Positions 32,491 through 41,596 of a stretch of DNA of 64,000 nt are shown in pieces (within the stretch, counting starts at the first letter, position 1; each line of letters begins with the position of its first letter). Both the position numbers and the translations under genes were made by a program. Below the pieces are notes generated by a model that saw only the letters and a list, made by a program, of their open reading frames with translations, was not told the origin of the DNA and did not search any database. Source of the DNA: Plastoroseomonas hellenica (lineage in GTDB: Bacteria > Pseudomonadota > Alphaproteobacteria > Acetobacterales > Acetobacteraceae); assembly GCF_018129085.1 (NCBI RefSeq), contig NZ_JAAGBB010000017.1, positions 62,001-126,000 of the forward strand, read 5' to 3'.

Positions 32491-33477
32491 ATGCCCCGGC
32501 GCCGCGGCCTGTTGCAGCTCGGCCTGGCCCTGCCTGCCCTCGCGGCGCCAGCGCGCGCCGCCGGGCCAGAGGCCGGCGCTTGGCCCAGCCGCCCCGTCCG
32601 GCTGATCCTCCCCGACGCGCCAGGCAGCGGCAATGACACGATCGCCCGGCTGATCGCGCCCGCGCTGCAGGCCGCCCTCGGCCAGCCCTTCGTGGTGGAG
32701 AACCGCGGCGGCGCCGGCGGCCGCATCGGCGTCGAGGCCGCCTTCAACGCCGCCCCCGACGGCTACAGCTTCCTGTTCGGCAATGCCGGCTCCAACGGCA
32801 TCAACGCGGCGATCTATCCCGACCTGCCCTATGACCTCGCCACCGCCTTCGAGCCGGTCTCGCTGCTGGTGCAGGGGCCGAACGTGCTGGTGGTCAACCG
32901 CCGAATCCTGCCGGTCGGCGACGTCCCGGGGCTGATCGCGGCGCTGCGCGCCCGGCCCGGCGCCCTGAACTACGCCTCGGGCGGCGTCGGGTCGTCGGCG
33001 CATATGTCGATGGAGCTGTTCAAGGCGGCGGCAAGGCTGGAGGTGGTGCATGTCCCCTATCGCGGCACGCCGGCCATGGCGCAGTCGCTCATCGCCGGCG
33101 AGACGGCGCTGATGTTCGCCAATTTGATCAATGTCATGCCCTATATCCAGCGTGGCGAGCTCGCTGCCATCGCCGTCACCGCGCGGACCCGCTGGCCCGG
33201 CCTGCCCGACGTGCCGCCGGTCGCCGACAGCATCCCCGGCTTCGAGACGCTCGCCTGGAACGGCATCCTGGCGCCGCGCGGCACGCCGGCGCCGATCCGC
33301 GCGCGGCTGCGTGAGGCGCTGGTCACGCTGCGCGCGACCTCTGGCATGCAGGAACGGGTGCGCGGGCTCGGCGGCGAGTTGGTGGCCTCAACGCCGGAGG
33401 AATTCGGCGCTCGCATTGCAGCCGATATCGGCCAATGGAAAGGGCTCGTTGCCCGCACCGGCATTCGCGCGGAGTGA
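32491..33477 (+). CDS. Bug/TctC-family periplasmic solute receptor
   Basis: A 328-residue binding protein with a Tat- or Sec-type signal (MPRRRGLLQLGLALPALAAPARAA) and family motifs RPVRLILPDAPGSGNDTIAR, GGAGGRIGV and VHVPYRGTPAM. The start at 32491 follows GGGAGAAG; ATG at 32470 is an alternative. The enolase-superfamily gene begins five bases after its stop, so the two form an uptake-plus-enzyme pair for an organic or sugar acid. The pair splits the ligase-associated repair genes into two divergent blocks. Confidence 0.9.
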   Translation: MPRRRGLLQLGLALPALAAPARAAGPEAGAWPSRPVRLILPDAPGSGNDTIARLIAPALQAALGQPFVVENRGGAGGRIGVEAAFNAAPDGYSFLFGNAGSNGINAAIYPDLPYDLATAFEPVSLLVQGPNVLVVNRRILPVGDVPGLIAALRARPGALNYASGGVGSSAHMSMELFKAAARLEVVHVPYRGTPAMAQSLIAGETALMFANLINVMPYIQRGELAAIAVTARTRWPGLPDVPPVADSIPGFETLAWNGILAPRGTPAPIRARLREALVTLRATSGMQERVRGLGGELVASTPEEFGARIAADIGQWKGLVARTGIRAE

Positions 33478-33482
33478 TCTAA

Positions 33483-34655
33483 ATGAGAATAGCCGCCATC
33501 GGCTTCCACCCCGTCCAGGTGACGCCGAAGACCATCTGGTGCTTCCTGACCGTCGCGACTGACGCGGGCCTCACCGGCCTCGGCGAATGCACCCTCGCCA
33601 ATCAGGAAGCCGGCCTCGCCGCGGAGGCCGCGCGCCTGGCGGCCCGGCATCGCGGCGCCGATCCGCAGCATCGCAACCGCCTCTGTCAGCTCCTGCCGCA
33701 CGCCCCGGGCGGCCTCGTCGCCCAGACCGTGCAGAGCGCCTTCGAGGCAGCGCTGTGGGACATCGCCGGCCAGGCCGCCGGCGCGCCCATCCACGCCCTG
33801 CTCGGCGGCGCGCTACGGAGCCGCATCCCGCTCTACGCCAATATCAACCGCGGCGCCGCGCCCCGCACGCCAGAGGGCTTCGCCGCGGCCGCCCGCCGCG
33901 CGCTGGAGGCCGGCTTCACCGCGATCAAGCTCGCGCCCTTCGAGCCGATGGTCTGGCAGGATGCCGCCACCGACCCCGTCGGCCAGCGCGCCGCCTATGC
34001 CGAGGGCCTCGCGCGCATCGCCGCGGTGCGGGAGGCCGCCCCCGCCGCGGACCTCATGGTGGACGCGCATTGGCGCTTCTCCCCCGGCGGCGCGGCGGCG
34101 CTGCTGCGCGACCTCGCCCCCTTCGGTCTCTATTGGCTGGAATGCCCGGTGGCCGAGGCCAACCACCCCGAGATCCGCCGCCTGCGCCACATGGCCAATG
34201 ACCGCGGCATGCGGCTGGCCGGCGCCGAATCCCTCTCCGGCCTCGCAGCCTATCGCCCGCTGATCGAGGCCGGCTGCTACGACGTGCTGATGCCGGACAT
34301 GAAGCATGCCGGCGGCCATGAGGAGATCCGCCGCATCGCCGCCCTCGCTCTGACGGCCGGAGTGGAGATCGCGCCGCACAACCCGACAGGACCGGTCTGC
34401 CACGCGCATTCGCTGCATCTCTGCGCGACGCTGCCCAACCTCCTGCCTCTGGAAGTGCAGTTCGGCGAGACCGAACGCTTCTTCACGCTCGTCGAGGGCG
34501 GCGATGCCCTGGCCTTCCGGGACGGCGCCGCCGATCTGCCCGCCGGCCCCGGCCTCGGCGTCGCGTTGTCCTTAGCCGAGGCGCTCCGAACCCCCTGGCG
34601 CCCCGATCCGGACCAGCCCCCGCCGCCGCCCTGGCTCGACCCCCGCCTGGGCTGA
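33483..34655 (+). CDS. mandelate racemase/muconate-lactonizing-family enzyme
   Basis: A 390-residue enolase-superfamily protein. The capping domain is N-terminal; the barrel has AIKLAPFEP (Lys), the metal ligands Asp in MVDAHWRF, Glu in LECPVAEAN and Glu in GAESLSG, and His in IAPHNPTGP. The pattern fits acid-sugar dehydratases or lactonising enzymes. Together with the preceding receptor it probably handles an imported acid. Specificity cannot be called. Confidence 0.87.
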   Translation: MRIAAIGFHPVQVTPKTIWCFLTVATDAGLTGLGECTLANQEAGLAAEAARLAARHRGADPQHRNRLCQLLPHAPGGLVAQTVQSAFEAALWDIAGQAAGAPIHALLGGALRSRIPLYANINRGAAPRTPEGFAAAARRALEAGFTAIKLAPFEPMVWQDAATDPVGQRAAYAEGLARIAAVREAAPAADLMVDAHWRFSPGGAAALLRDLAPFGLYWLECPVAEANHPEIRRLRHMANDRGMRLAGAESLSGLAAYRPLIEAGCYDVLMPDMKHAGGHEEIRRIAALALTAGVEIAPHNPTGPVCHAHSLHLCATLPNLLPLEVQFGETERFFTLVEGGDALAFRDGAADLPAGPGLGVALSLAEALRTPWRPDPDQPPPPPWLDPRLG

Positions 34656-34677
34656 TGTCCGTGGCCTCTATCGAGGG

Positions 34678-34795
34678 CCCCCTCAGACGCCGGGCGGGCG
34701 GCATCCGCCGCCCTCGGCGTCGTGCGAGGAGCACGCCTCCGGCGTGACGCCGGACTACCGGTGGGCCGCATTCGCGGCCTCGGGCCGGTTCAGCA
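34678..34795. repeat. degenerate copy of the GC-rich intergenic repeat
   Basis: The gap before the helicase gene begins CCTCAGACGCCGG, as in the repeat at 28605, and later has GGGCCGCATTCGCGGCC, the shared hairpin core shortened by one pair. The middle differs. No gene is seen in the 205-nt gap. Confidence 0.5.
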
Positions 34796-34860
34796 AACCG
34801 GCCCGCTGGTATGAGGCCCCTTCCCCCGACGCCCGGTTCCGGTCCATACCGGGTGGGCCC

Positions 34861-37401
34861 ATGAGAACATTGCCGGAACCTTTTGCCCGATGGTTCGCCG
34901 GACGCGGCTGGTCGCTGCGGCCGCACCAGGCGGCGCTGGCAGACGCCGCGCAGGCCGGGGAGAGCGCGCTGCTCATCGCGCCGACCGGCGGCGGCAAGAC
35001 GCTGGCCGGCTTCCTGCCGAGCCTCCTGGACCTGCATGCGAACCCGCGCGACGGGCTGCACACCCTCTATATCTCCCCGCTCAAGGCACTGGCCGTCGAC
35101 ATCGCCCGCAACCTCATGGCGCCGGTCCAGGAGATGGACCTCGCCATCCGCATCGAAACCCGGACCGGCGACACGCCGCAGAACCGCCGTGCCCGGCAGC
35201 GGGAAGCCCCGCCACACTTCCTGCTGACCACACCGGAAAGCCTGACCCTGCTGCTGACGCTGGCCGATGCGGGAAAACTGTTCGGCGGCCTCTCGGCCAT
35301 CGTGGTCGATGAGGTGCATGCACTGGCCGGCACCAAGCGCGGCGACCAGTTGGCGCTCTGCCTTTCCCGTCTTGCCACCCTGGCACCGGATGCCCGCCGT
35401 GTCGGGCTGTCGGCGACGGTCGCGCATCCCGATCCGCTGCGCGCCTTCCTCTCCGTGACCGGCGGGCCGGAGGGCGTGCGCCTGGTCACCGCGCCGCCCG
35501 GCGCGCCGCCGGCGCTGGAGTTGCTCTTGCCGCAAGGCCACTTGCCCTGGGGTGGGCATATGGGCCTCGCCTCGATGCCGGAGGTCTATCAGCGCATCAA
35601 AGGGGCGCGCGTGACGATCGTCTTCGTCAACACCCGTGCCCAGGCCGAGCTCTGCTTCCAGGCGCTCTGGCGGCTCAATGAGGATGCGCTGCCGATCGGC
35701 ATGCATCACGGCAGCCTGGAGATCGAGACCCGCCGCAAGGTGGAGGCGGCGATGGCGGCAGGTCGGCTGCGTGCGGTTGTCGCGACCGCGAGCCTCGACC
35801 TCGGCATCGACTGGGGCGCCGTCGACCAGGTGATCCAGATCGCGGCGCCCAAGGGCGTCTCCCGCCTGCTGCAGCGGGTCGGCCGCGCCAATCACCGCAT
35901 GGATGAGGCGTCCCACGCCATCCTGGCCCCCTCCAACCGCTTCGAGGTGGTGGAATGCGTCGCCGCCGAGGAAGCGGTCGCGGCCGGCGAGCTGGATGGC
36001 GAGCCGCCCCGCCCCGGTGGGCTCGACGTGCTGGCGCAGCATGTGCTGGCCATGGCCTGCGCCGGTCCCTTCCGTCCGGACGACCTCTACGCCGAGGTCA
36101 TCGGCTGCGGCCCCTACGCCGCGCTCTCCCGCCGCGACTTCGACGACGTGCTGCGTTTCGTCGAGGATGGCGGCTACGCGCTGCAGGCCTATGACCGCTT
36201 TCGTCGGCTGTTCCGCGATTCCGAAGGGCTGGTGCATGTGCGCGACAGCCGCGCCGTGCGGCAGCTCCGGATGAATCTCGGCACCATCGTCGAGACCCCG
36301 ATGGTCAAGGTTCGGCTGCGCGGCGGCCCGGTGCTGGGCGAGGTGGAGGAATGGTTCGTCTCCACCCTGGTGCCCGGCGACTGCTTCCTCTTCGCTGGTC
36401 AGTTGCTGCGCTACGAGGCGCTGGATGCGCTCGCCTGCGTCGTGACCCGCGGCGGCGAGGGCGAGCCCAGGGTGCCGGTCTATGCCGGCGCGCGTATGCC
36501 GCTTTCGACCTATCTCGCCGAGCGGGTGCGGATGCTCCTCGCCGATCCCAGGCGCTGGGGGCATCTGCCGGAGCCTGTGCAGGAATGGCTTCGCATGCAG
36601 CAGCACCGCAGCGCGCTGCCCGATCCGGACGGGCTGCTGGTCGAGACATTCCCGCGCGGCGGCCGCTGGTTCCTGGTCGCCTATGGCTTCGAAGGCCGGC
36701 TCGCGCACCAGACCCTCGGCATGCTGGTGACCAGGCGCATGGAACGCGCAGGCTATGGTCCGCTCGGCTATGTCGCGACCGACTACATCCTCGCGATCTG
36801 GTCCGCCTTCGAGCCGCTGGACGTGGCGCCACTCTTCGACGAGGAGCTGCTCGGCGAGCCGCTGGAGGAGTGGATCGCCGAGAGCTCCGTGCTCCGCCGC
36901 AGCTTCCGCAACATCGCGACCATCGCGGGGCTGATCGAGAAGCACCACCCGGGCCAGGAGAAGTCGGGCCGCCAGATGACCATGAACGCCGATCTGATCT
37001 ACGACGTGCTCCGCCGCCACGAGCCGGACCACGTGCTGCTGCGCGCGACCCGTGCCGAGGCCGCGTCCGGCCTCACCGATGTCCGCCGCATCGCGATGAT
37101 CCTGGCGCGCGCCCGCGGCCGCATCCGCCACATGCGCCTCGACCGCGTCTCGCCGCTGGCGGTCCCCGCGCTGATCGAGCAGGGCCATGAATGGGTGTCC
37201 GGCGGCGCCGAGGACGCGCTGCTCGCCGAGGCCGCCGCGCTGGTGGAGGGGGCGACCGACGGCGAGGAGCATTTCGCCGAAACCCTGGCGGAGGTCGTCG
37301 AGGGCGTGCGCATCCGTGCCCGGGACATGGACCGGCCGGCCCATAAGCGCCAGCGCCGCAACCGCACCAGCCGCCCGGTGCCGAAGTCGCTCCGCGCATG
37401 A
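34861..37401 (+). CDS. ligase-associated DEXH-box helicase (Lhr-like)
   Basis: An 846-residue superfamily 2 helicase. Walker A is APTGGGKTLAG with Lys46, the Walker B box reads VDEVHA, SATVAHP is motif III, and LLQRVGRANHR is motif VI. The C-terminal half is Lhr-like. The ATG at 34861 follows the repeat; the frame is open further back without a good start. It overlaps the phosphoesterase gene by ATGA. It is the unwinding member of the four-gene ligase-associated repair set. Confidence 0.92.
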   Translation: MRTLPEPFARWFAGRGWSLRPHQAALADAAQAGESALLIAPTGGGKTLAGFLPSLLDLHANPRDGLHTLYISPLKALAVDIARNLMAPVQEMDLAIRIETRTGDTPQNRRARQREAPPHFLLTTPESLTLLLTLADAGKLFGGLSAIVVDEVHALAGTKRGDQLALCLSRLATLAPDARRVGLSATVAHPDPLRAFLSVTGGPEGVRLVTAPPGAPPALELLLPQGHLPWGGHMGLASMPEVYQRIKGARVTIVFVNTRAQAELCFQALWRLNEDALPIGMHHGSLEIETRRKVEAAMAAGRLRAVVATASLDLGIDWGAVDQVIQIAAPKGVSRLLQRVGRANHRMDEASHAILAPSNRFEVVECVAAEEAVAAGELDGEPPRPGGLDVLAQHVLAMACAGPFRPDDLYAEVIGCGPYAALSRRDFDDVLRFVEDGGYALQAYDRFRRLFRDSEGLVHVRDSRAVRQLRMNLGTIVETPMVKVRLRGGPVLGEVEEWFVSTLVPGDCFLFAGQLLRYEALDALACVVTRGGEGEPRVPVYAGARMPLSTYLAERVRMLLADPRRWGHLPEPVQEWLRMQQHRSALPDPDGLLVETFPRGGRWFLVAYGFEGRLAHQTLGMLVTRRMERAGYGPLGYVATDYILAIWSAFEPLDVAPLFDEELLGEPLEEWIAESSVLRRSFRNIATIAGLIEKHHPGQEKSGRQMTMNADLIYDVLRRHEPDHVLLRATRAEAASGLTDVRRIAMILARARGRIRHMRLDRVSPLAVPALIEQGHEWVSGGAEDALLAEAAALVEGATDGEEHFAETLAEVVEGVRIRARDMDRPAHKRQRRNRTSRPVPKSLRA

Positions 37402-38135
37402 GCTTGGCGCCGCTGCACATCGCCGGGGAGCGGCTGATGCTCGATCCCGCCGGCGCGCTGGTCTGGCCGGCGCGGCGCCTCCTGGTCGTGGCCGACCTGC
37501 ATCTGGAGAAGGGCAGCCACTTCGCTGCCCGCGGCCGCTTCATCCCACCCTATGACAGCGCCGAGACGCTGGAGCGTCTGCGCCTGCTGCTGCGCCGGCA
37601 CCGGCCGGAGCGGCTGCTCTTCCTGGGCGACAGCTTTCACGACGGCCAGGGCGCGGCGCGGCTCGCGCCCACCATCGCGCAGGGCTTCGCCCATATGGTC
37701 TCGGGCCTGGCGCTGACCTGGCTGCTCGGCAACCACGACCCGGCGCCACCGCGCGACCTGCCGGGCGAGGCCGCCGAGGCGTTGGTCGATGGTCCCTTCA
37801 CCTTCCGCCACATCCCCGGGGCTCGGCCCGCGAAGGGTGCCGAGATCGCCGGCCATCTGCATCCCAAGGCCGCGATGCCGACGCGGGCCGGCTTCGTCAC
37901 TCGCCCCTGCTTCGTCACCGATATCAGGCGCGTGCTGCTGCCCGCCTTCGGTGCCTATACAGGTGGGCTCGAGGTGAGCGATCCCGCGATCGCCGGCCTC
38001 TTCCCGCGCGGCGGCCGCGCCTTGCTGCTGGGCACCGGGCGGCTGTTCAGCTTCCCGCTGGCGCCAGGGGCGCGTCAGGCGTCGGCAGCCACTCCATCCG
38101 ACGGAGATCGCGCCGCCCTGCGCCTGCTCCCGTGA
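37398..38135 (+). CDS. pdeM: ligase-associated metallophosphoesterase/endonuclease PdeM
   Basis: A 245-residue calcineurin-type phosphoesterase: VVADLHLEKG, GDSFHDGQG, GNHD and GHLHPKA give the two-metal centre. It belongs to the ligase-associated phosphoesterase group, predicted to cut or clean DNA ends. Translation is coupled to the helicase by a 4-nt overlap. The C-terminal tail after residue 215 is Ala/Gly-rich and probably flexible. Confidence 0.9.
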   Translation: MSLAPLHIAGERLMLDPAGALVWPARRLLVVADLHLEKGSHFAARGRFIPPYDSAETLERLRLLLRRHRPERLLFLGDSFHDGQGAARLAPTIAQGFAHMVSGLALTWLLGNHDPAPPRDLPGEAAEALVDGPFTFRHIPGARPAKGAEIAGHLHPKAAMPTRAGFVTRPCFVTDIRRVLLPAFGAYTGGLEVSDPAIAGLFPRGGRALLLGTGRLFSFPLAPGARQASAATPSDGDRAALRLLP

Positions 38136-38156
38136 GCCGCCGGGACGCCGATTGTG

Positions 38157-39137
38157 TCAGTCCGCTTCGATGCCGCCGGCCGCGATCACGCGCTCCCATT
38201 GCGCGATCTCGGCGAGCATCCGGTCGCGGAAGGCGGCGGGCGTGCTGCCGATGACATCGAAGCCGAGCTCGGACAGGCGGGACCGCGTCGCGGGGACCTC
38301 CAGTGCAGCGCGCGCTGCGGCGGCGAGGCGTTCAGTGACGGCGGGCGACAAGCCGGCCGGTCCGATCAGCCCGTTCATCAGCGCCGCATCGACCTGCGGC
38401 AGCCCGGCCTCCGCCATGCTCGGCACGCCCTGCAGCAGCGGCGAGGCGGCCGTGCCCGTGACCGCCAGCGCCCGCAGCCGCCCGCCCCTGACATGCTCCG
38501 CGGTCGCCGGGATGGTGCCGAAGGCAAGCTGGATGCGCCCGGAGATCAGATCCGTGATCATCGGCCCGCCGCCACGATAGGGCACATGCACATAGGTGAA
38601 GCCAGCGGCCTGCCGGAACTGCTCGCCCGCCATGTGGATCGCGGTGCCGTTCCCAGCCGAGCCGAAGGCCAATTGTCCGGGACTTGCCTTGGCCGCCTGC
38701 ACCAGTTCCGCGACCGTCCGCCACGGCGCTGCAGCAGGCACGACGAGCGCCAAGGGCGAGGTCACCAGCAGGGAGATGAAGGTGAAGTCGCGCCTGGTGT
38801 CATAGGGCAGCCGGCTGCGGAGCAGGCCGGGATTGACGGCGAAGGCGGTGTCGACGACGCCGAGCGTGTGGCCATCCGCCGCTGCCACCGCCACGGCCTG
38901 GGTCCCGGTCACGCTGGCGCCGCCGCCGCGGTTCTCGACCGCCACCGACTGCCCGAGCGAGGCCAGCAGCTCCTGCGCCAGCAGCCGCGCGGTGATGTCG
39001 GTGGCGCCGCCCGGCGGATAGGGGACGATCAGCCGGATCGGGCGCGCAGGGAAATCCTGGGCTGCGCCAGGCCGCGCAACACTCAGCGCGACGGCGATGC
39101 CGAGCAGGCCGCGCCGCCGGATCATCATGACATCCAT
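38157..39137 (-). CDS. Bug/TctC-family periplasmic solute receptor
   Basis: A 326-residue binding protein with signal peptide (MMIRRRGLLGIAVALSVARPGAAQ) and motifs FPARPIRLIVPYPPGGATDITAR, NRGGGASVTG and VHVPYRGGGPM. The start at 39137 is set by GGGAG six bases upstream. It follows an enolase-superfamily gene by 50 nt on the same strand, again pairing a receptor with an acid-processing enzyme. It is the third such receptor in the window. Confidence 0.9.
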   Translation of the reverse strand: MDVMMIRRRGLLGIAVALSVARPGAAQDFPARPIRLIVPYPPGGATDITARLLAQELLASLGQSVAVENRGGGASVTGTQAVAVAAADGHTLGVVDTAFAVNPGLLRSRLPYDTRRDFTFISLLVTSPLALVVPAAAPWRTVAELVQAAKASPGQLAFGSAGNGTAIHMAGEQFRQAAGFTYVHVPYRGGGPMITDLISGRIQLAFGTIPATAEHVRGGRLRALAVTGTAASPLLQGVPSMAEAGLPQVDAALMNGLIGPAGLSPAVTERLAAAARAALEVPATRSRLSELGFDVIGSTPAAFRDRMLAEIAQWERVIAAGGIEAD

Positions 39138-39187
39138 CCGTATCTCCCTGTTGCCTGCCGCTCGCAGGTCTCGTCTCGTGGGCTGCG

Positions 39188-40375
39188 TCAGAGGGCGAGG
39201 TGCCAGTGCTCGGTCAGCCAGGGCGCCAAGGCGGCGCCATCCAGCGCGATGCCGATGCCGGGCCCCTCCGGCAGGCCGATCGTGCCGTCCGCCGCGAGTT
39301 CGGGCGTGCCGAGCAGGGTCAGCAGCGGGTTCGGCGTCACGTCGCATTCCATGAAGGGATAGGGCAGCGGCCCGCCGCCGCGGCGCGCCGGCAGCAGCGC
39401 CGCCATCTGCAGCGCGGCGTGGAAGTTCACGACCGTGCCGAAGACATGCGGCATCACCGGCACGTCATAGGCCTCGGCGAGGGCCGCGACACGCGCCAGG
39501 CCCGAGAAGCCGCCGCACACCGTGAGGTCCGGCTGCAGCACCGAGAAGGTGCCGGCCTGCAGGAAGTCGCGATAGCTGGCGAGGCTGGCCAGGGCCTCGC
39601 CGCCGGCGATGGCGCAGGGCACCGCGCGAGCCACCGCCTGGTAGCCCGGAATGTCCTCCGGCTGCAGCGGCTCCTCGATCCAGAGCAGGGCGGCTTCCTC
39701 CATCCGCTTCGCGGATTCGATCGCCGACCCGACCGTGTAGCCCTGGTTGATGTCGACCATCAGCGCGACGTCGTCGCCGACCTGCTGCCGCAATGCTCGG
39801 GCCATGGCGCCATCCGCCCTGGGGCTGACGCCCGCGCGCGGCTTGATGGCGCGGAAGCCGCGGCGCAGCAGTCCCTCCACATGCTCCCCGTAATGCGCAT
39901 AGGGCCCGCCTTGCTCGGCGATGAAGGGGCCGCTGGCATAGGCCAGCATCCGGCTCCGCAGCACACCGCCCAGCAGCGCCGCGACGCTGATGCCCTCGGC
40001 GCGTGCCGCCGCGTCATGCAGCGCCATGTCGATGGCGGAGACGGCCATCATCGCGGCGCCGCGGCGGTCATAGCCGAGGGTCCCGAGCATCGAACGCCAG
40101 AGGCGGCCGAAGTCCCGCGGCGACTGGCCGAGCACCAGGCCGGCGAGCTTCGCCTTGATGAAGGCGGCCGCGGCGAAGGGCGAGGAGAAGACCTCGCCCC
40201 AGCCGCTGATGCCGGCATCGGTCACCAGCTCGACCAGCAGGAAGTCGCGGCGGCGGATGAAGGTGGAAGCGTTGCCGAGCGCCGGCGTCGGCGAGAAGCC
40301 GGCGTGGTAGCCGTTGATCCCTACGATCCGCACGTATTCCCCCATCGCGTTCTGGCGCGACGGCACGCTCGGCAT
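39188..40375 (-). CDS. mandelate racemase-family enzyme
   Basis: An enolase-superfamily protein of up to 395 residues with the KxR-type catalytic element in AIKPRAGV, metal ligands Asp in MVDINQGY, Glu in WIEEPLQPE and Glu in AGGEAL, and His in VMPHVFGT, placing it near the mandelate racemase/acid-sugar dehydratase branch. The ATG at 40375 has GAGG almost touching it; ATG at 40345 (MGEYVRIVG) resembles family N-termini better and may be the real start. It diverges from a LysR gene. Confidence 0.87.
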   Translation of the reverse strand: MPSVPSRQNAMGEYVRIVGINGYHAGFSPTPALGNASTFIRRRDFLLVELVTDAGISGWGEVFSSPFAAAAFIKAKLAGLVLGQSPRDFGRLWRSMLGTLGYDRRGAAMMAVSAIDMALHDAAARAEGISVAALLGGVLRSRMLAYASGPFIAEQGGPYAHYGEHVEGLLRRGFRAIKPRAGVSPRADGAMARALRQQVGDDVALMVDINQGYTVGSAIESAKRMEEAALLWIEEPLQPEDIPGYQAVARAVPCAIAGGEALASLASYRDFLQAGTFSVLQPDLTVCGGFSGLARVAALAEAYDVPVMPHVFGTVVNFHAALQMAALLPARRGGGPLPYPFMECDVTPNPLLTLLGTPELAADGTIGLPEGPGIGIALDGAALAPWLTEHWHLAL

Positions 40376-40428
40376 CCTCGGTCATGCTGTCAAATAAGCA
40401 GTTTTCCCGATATCATAGACAAGTGGTT
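40376..40428. promoter_or_regulatory. AT-rich divergent promoter region between enolase-family gene and LysR
   Basis: The 53 nt between the two divergent genes are clearly AT-richer than their surroundings (runs such as CAAATAAGCAGTTTT and GATATCATAGACAAG). The promoters of both genes and the LysR operator must lie here or just inside the coding ends. No perfect dyad was found. Confidence 0.5.
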
Positions 40429-41343
40429 ATGACGCTGAACCTGCGCGAGCTCGAGGTCTTCCGTGCCGTCATGGAGTGCGGCAACGTCACCGCCGCCGCG
40501 GAGGCGCTGCGGATCTCCCAGCCGGCCGCCAGCAAGATGCTGCATCAGGCCGAGGAGCGGCTCGGCTTCGCGCTCTTCACCCGATACCGGAAACGCCTGA
40601 TCGCGACGGCCGAGGCGCACGCGCTGCTGCCGGAGCTGATCGGTGCTTTCACGGCGCTGCAGGACATGCAGCGGCTGGCAGATGATCTGCGCGCCGGCCG
40701 CTCGGGTCAGCTCTCCGTGGCTTCGGTGCCGGCGCTGACCACCACCATGCTGCCGCCGGCGATCAAGGCGTTTCGCGATGCGCGCCCCGACGTCTCGGTC
40801 GTGCTGCGCAGCTACACGGCGCTCGAGACCATCAACATGGTGGCCGATCATCGCGCCGATATCGGCCTGATCCTCGGTGCGGCCGCGGACCGGCGGATCG
40901 AGGCGCGGCGTCTGACGGCCTCCGAGGTCGGGTGTGCGCTGCCACCGGATCATCCGCTGAAGGACAAGCGGATCCTCAACGCCATGGATCTGCGGCAGCA
41001 CGCGATCATCTCGCTCGGGCCACAGCAGCCGGTGGGTGCCATCCTGGCGCGCGCCTTCGCCGATGCCGGGCTTCCCGGCGGGATCGCCATCGAGACCTCA
41101 CAATCCGCGGCCGCCTGCGCGCTGGTGCGGGCCGGCGCCGGCATCGCCGTGCTCGACGGGTTCGGGCTGCAGGAGGCGCGCGCCCAAGGTCTGCTGGTCC
41201 GCCCCTTGCGCCCGCGCACTCTGCTGGATGTCAGCCTGGTGCTCGCCCGGCACAGGGTGCCGTCCCGCCTGGCGCAGGCTTTTGTGAGCCTGCTCGATGA
41301 CAGCGGTCAGCAGGCGCGGACAGCCGGAGACGCGTCCTCCTGA
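40429..41343 (+). CDS. LysR-family transcriptional regulator
   Basis: A 304-residue LysR protein with the N-terminal helix-turn-helix (NVTAAAEALRISQPAASKMLHQAEE) and an effector domain beginning near residue 90. ATG at 40429 gives the family start MTLNLRELEVFRAV; an upstream ATG at 40384 would cover the divergent promoter. It probably controls the neighbouring enolase-family gene and Bug receptor. Confidence 0.9.
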   Translation: MTLNLRELEVFRAVMECGNVTAAAEALRISQPAASKMLHQAEERLGFALFTRYRKRLIATAEAHALLPELIGAFTALQDMQRLADDLRAGRSGQLSVASVPALTTTMLPPAIKAFRDARPDVSVVLRSYTALETINMVADHRADIGLILGAAADRRIEARRLTASEVGCALPPDHPLKDKRILNAMDLRQHAIISLGPQQPVGAILARAFADAGLPGGIAIETSQSAAACALVRAGAGIAVLDGFGLQEARAQGLLVRPLRPRTLLDVSLVLARHRVPSRLAQAFVSLLDDSGQQARTAGDASS

Positions 41344-41471
41344 CAGGGCGGATCATCTGTTCAGCGTTCCGCTGCCATCGCGCCCGTCTCGCGCGACGAT
41401 GTCTTCCCTGACGCCACCGGGAATCATCTCGGCCCCGGAGACGTTTCCCAGGACGCCTTGATCGTACCCGA

Positions 41472-41490
41472 TCACCTCATCGGGAGGTGA
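41472..41490. terminator. small hairpin after the LysR gene
   Basis: Arms TCACCTC and GAGGTGA flank ATCGG. It lies 128 nt after the LysR stop and 106 nt before the RTX fusion. No U-tract; either a weak terminator or part of the leader of the downstream gene. The rest of 41344-41596 shows nothing assignable. Confidence 0.3.
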
Positions 41491-41596
41491 CGGGCGGTTC
41501 ATAACACGCACATCCCGGCGTCATCGATGCGTCGCATCCCCGCCGGCATGGTCCACCCGACAAGGGTGCCAGGACGGCATCAGGGGAAAGCACAGC

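Noticed and set aside
34483-37344. 953-codon open frame on minus opposite the helicase
   Set aside because: No domain or start signal; the plus strand encodes a full helicase with all motifs.
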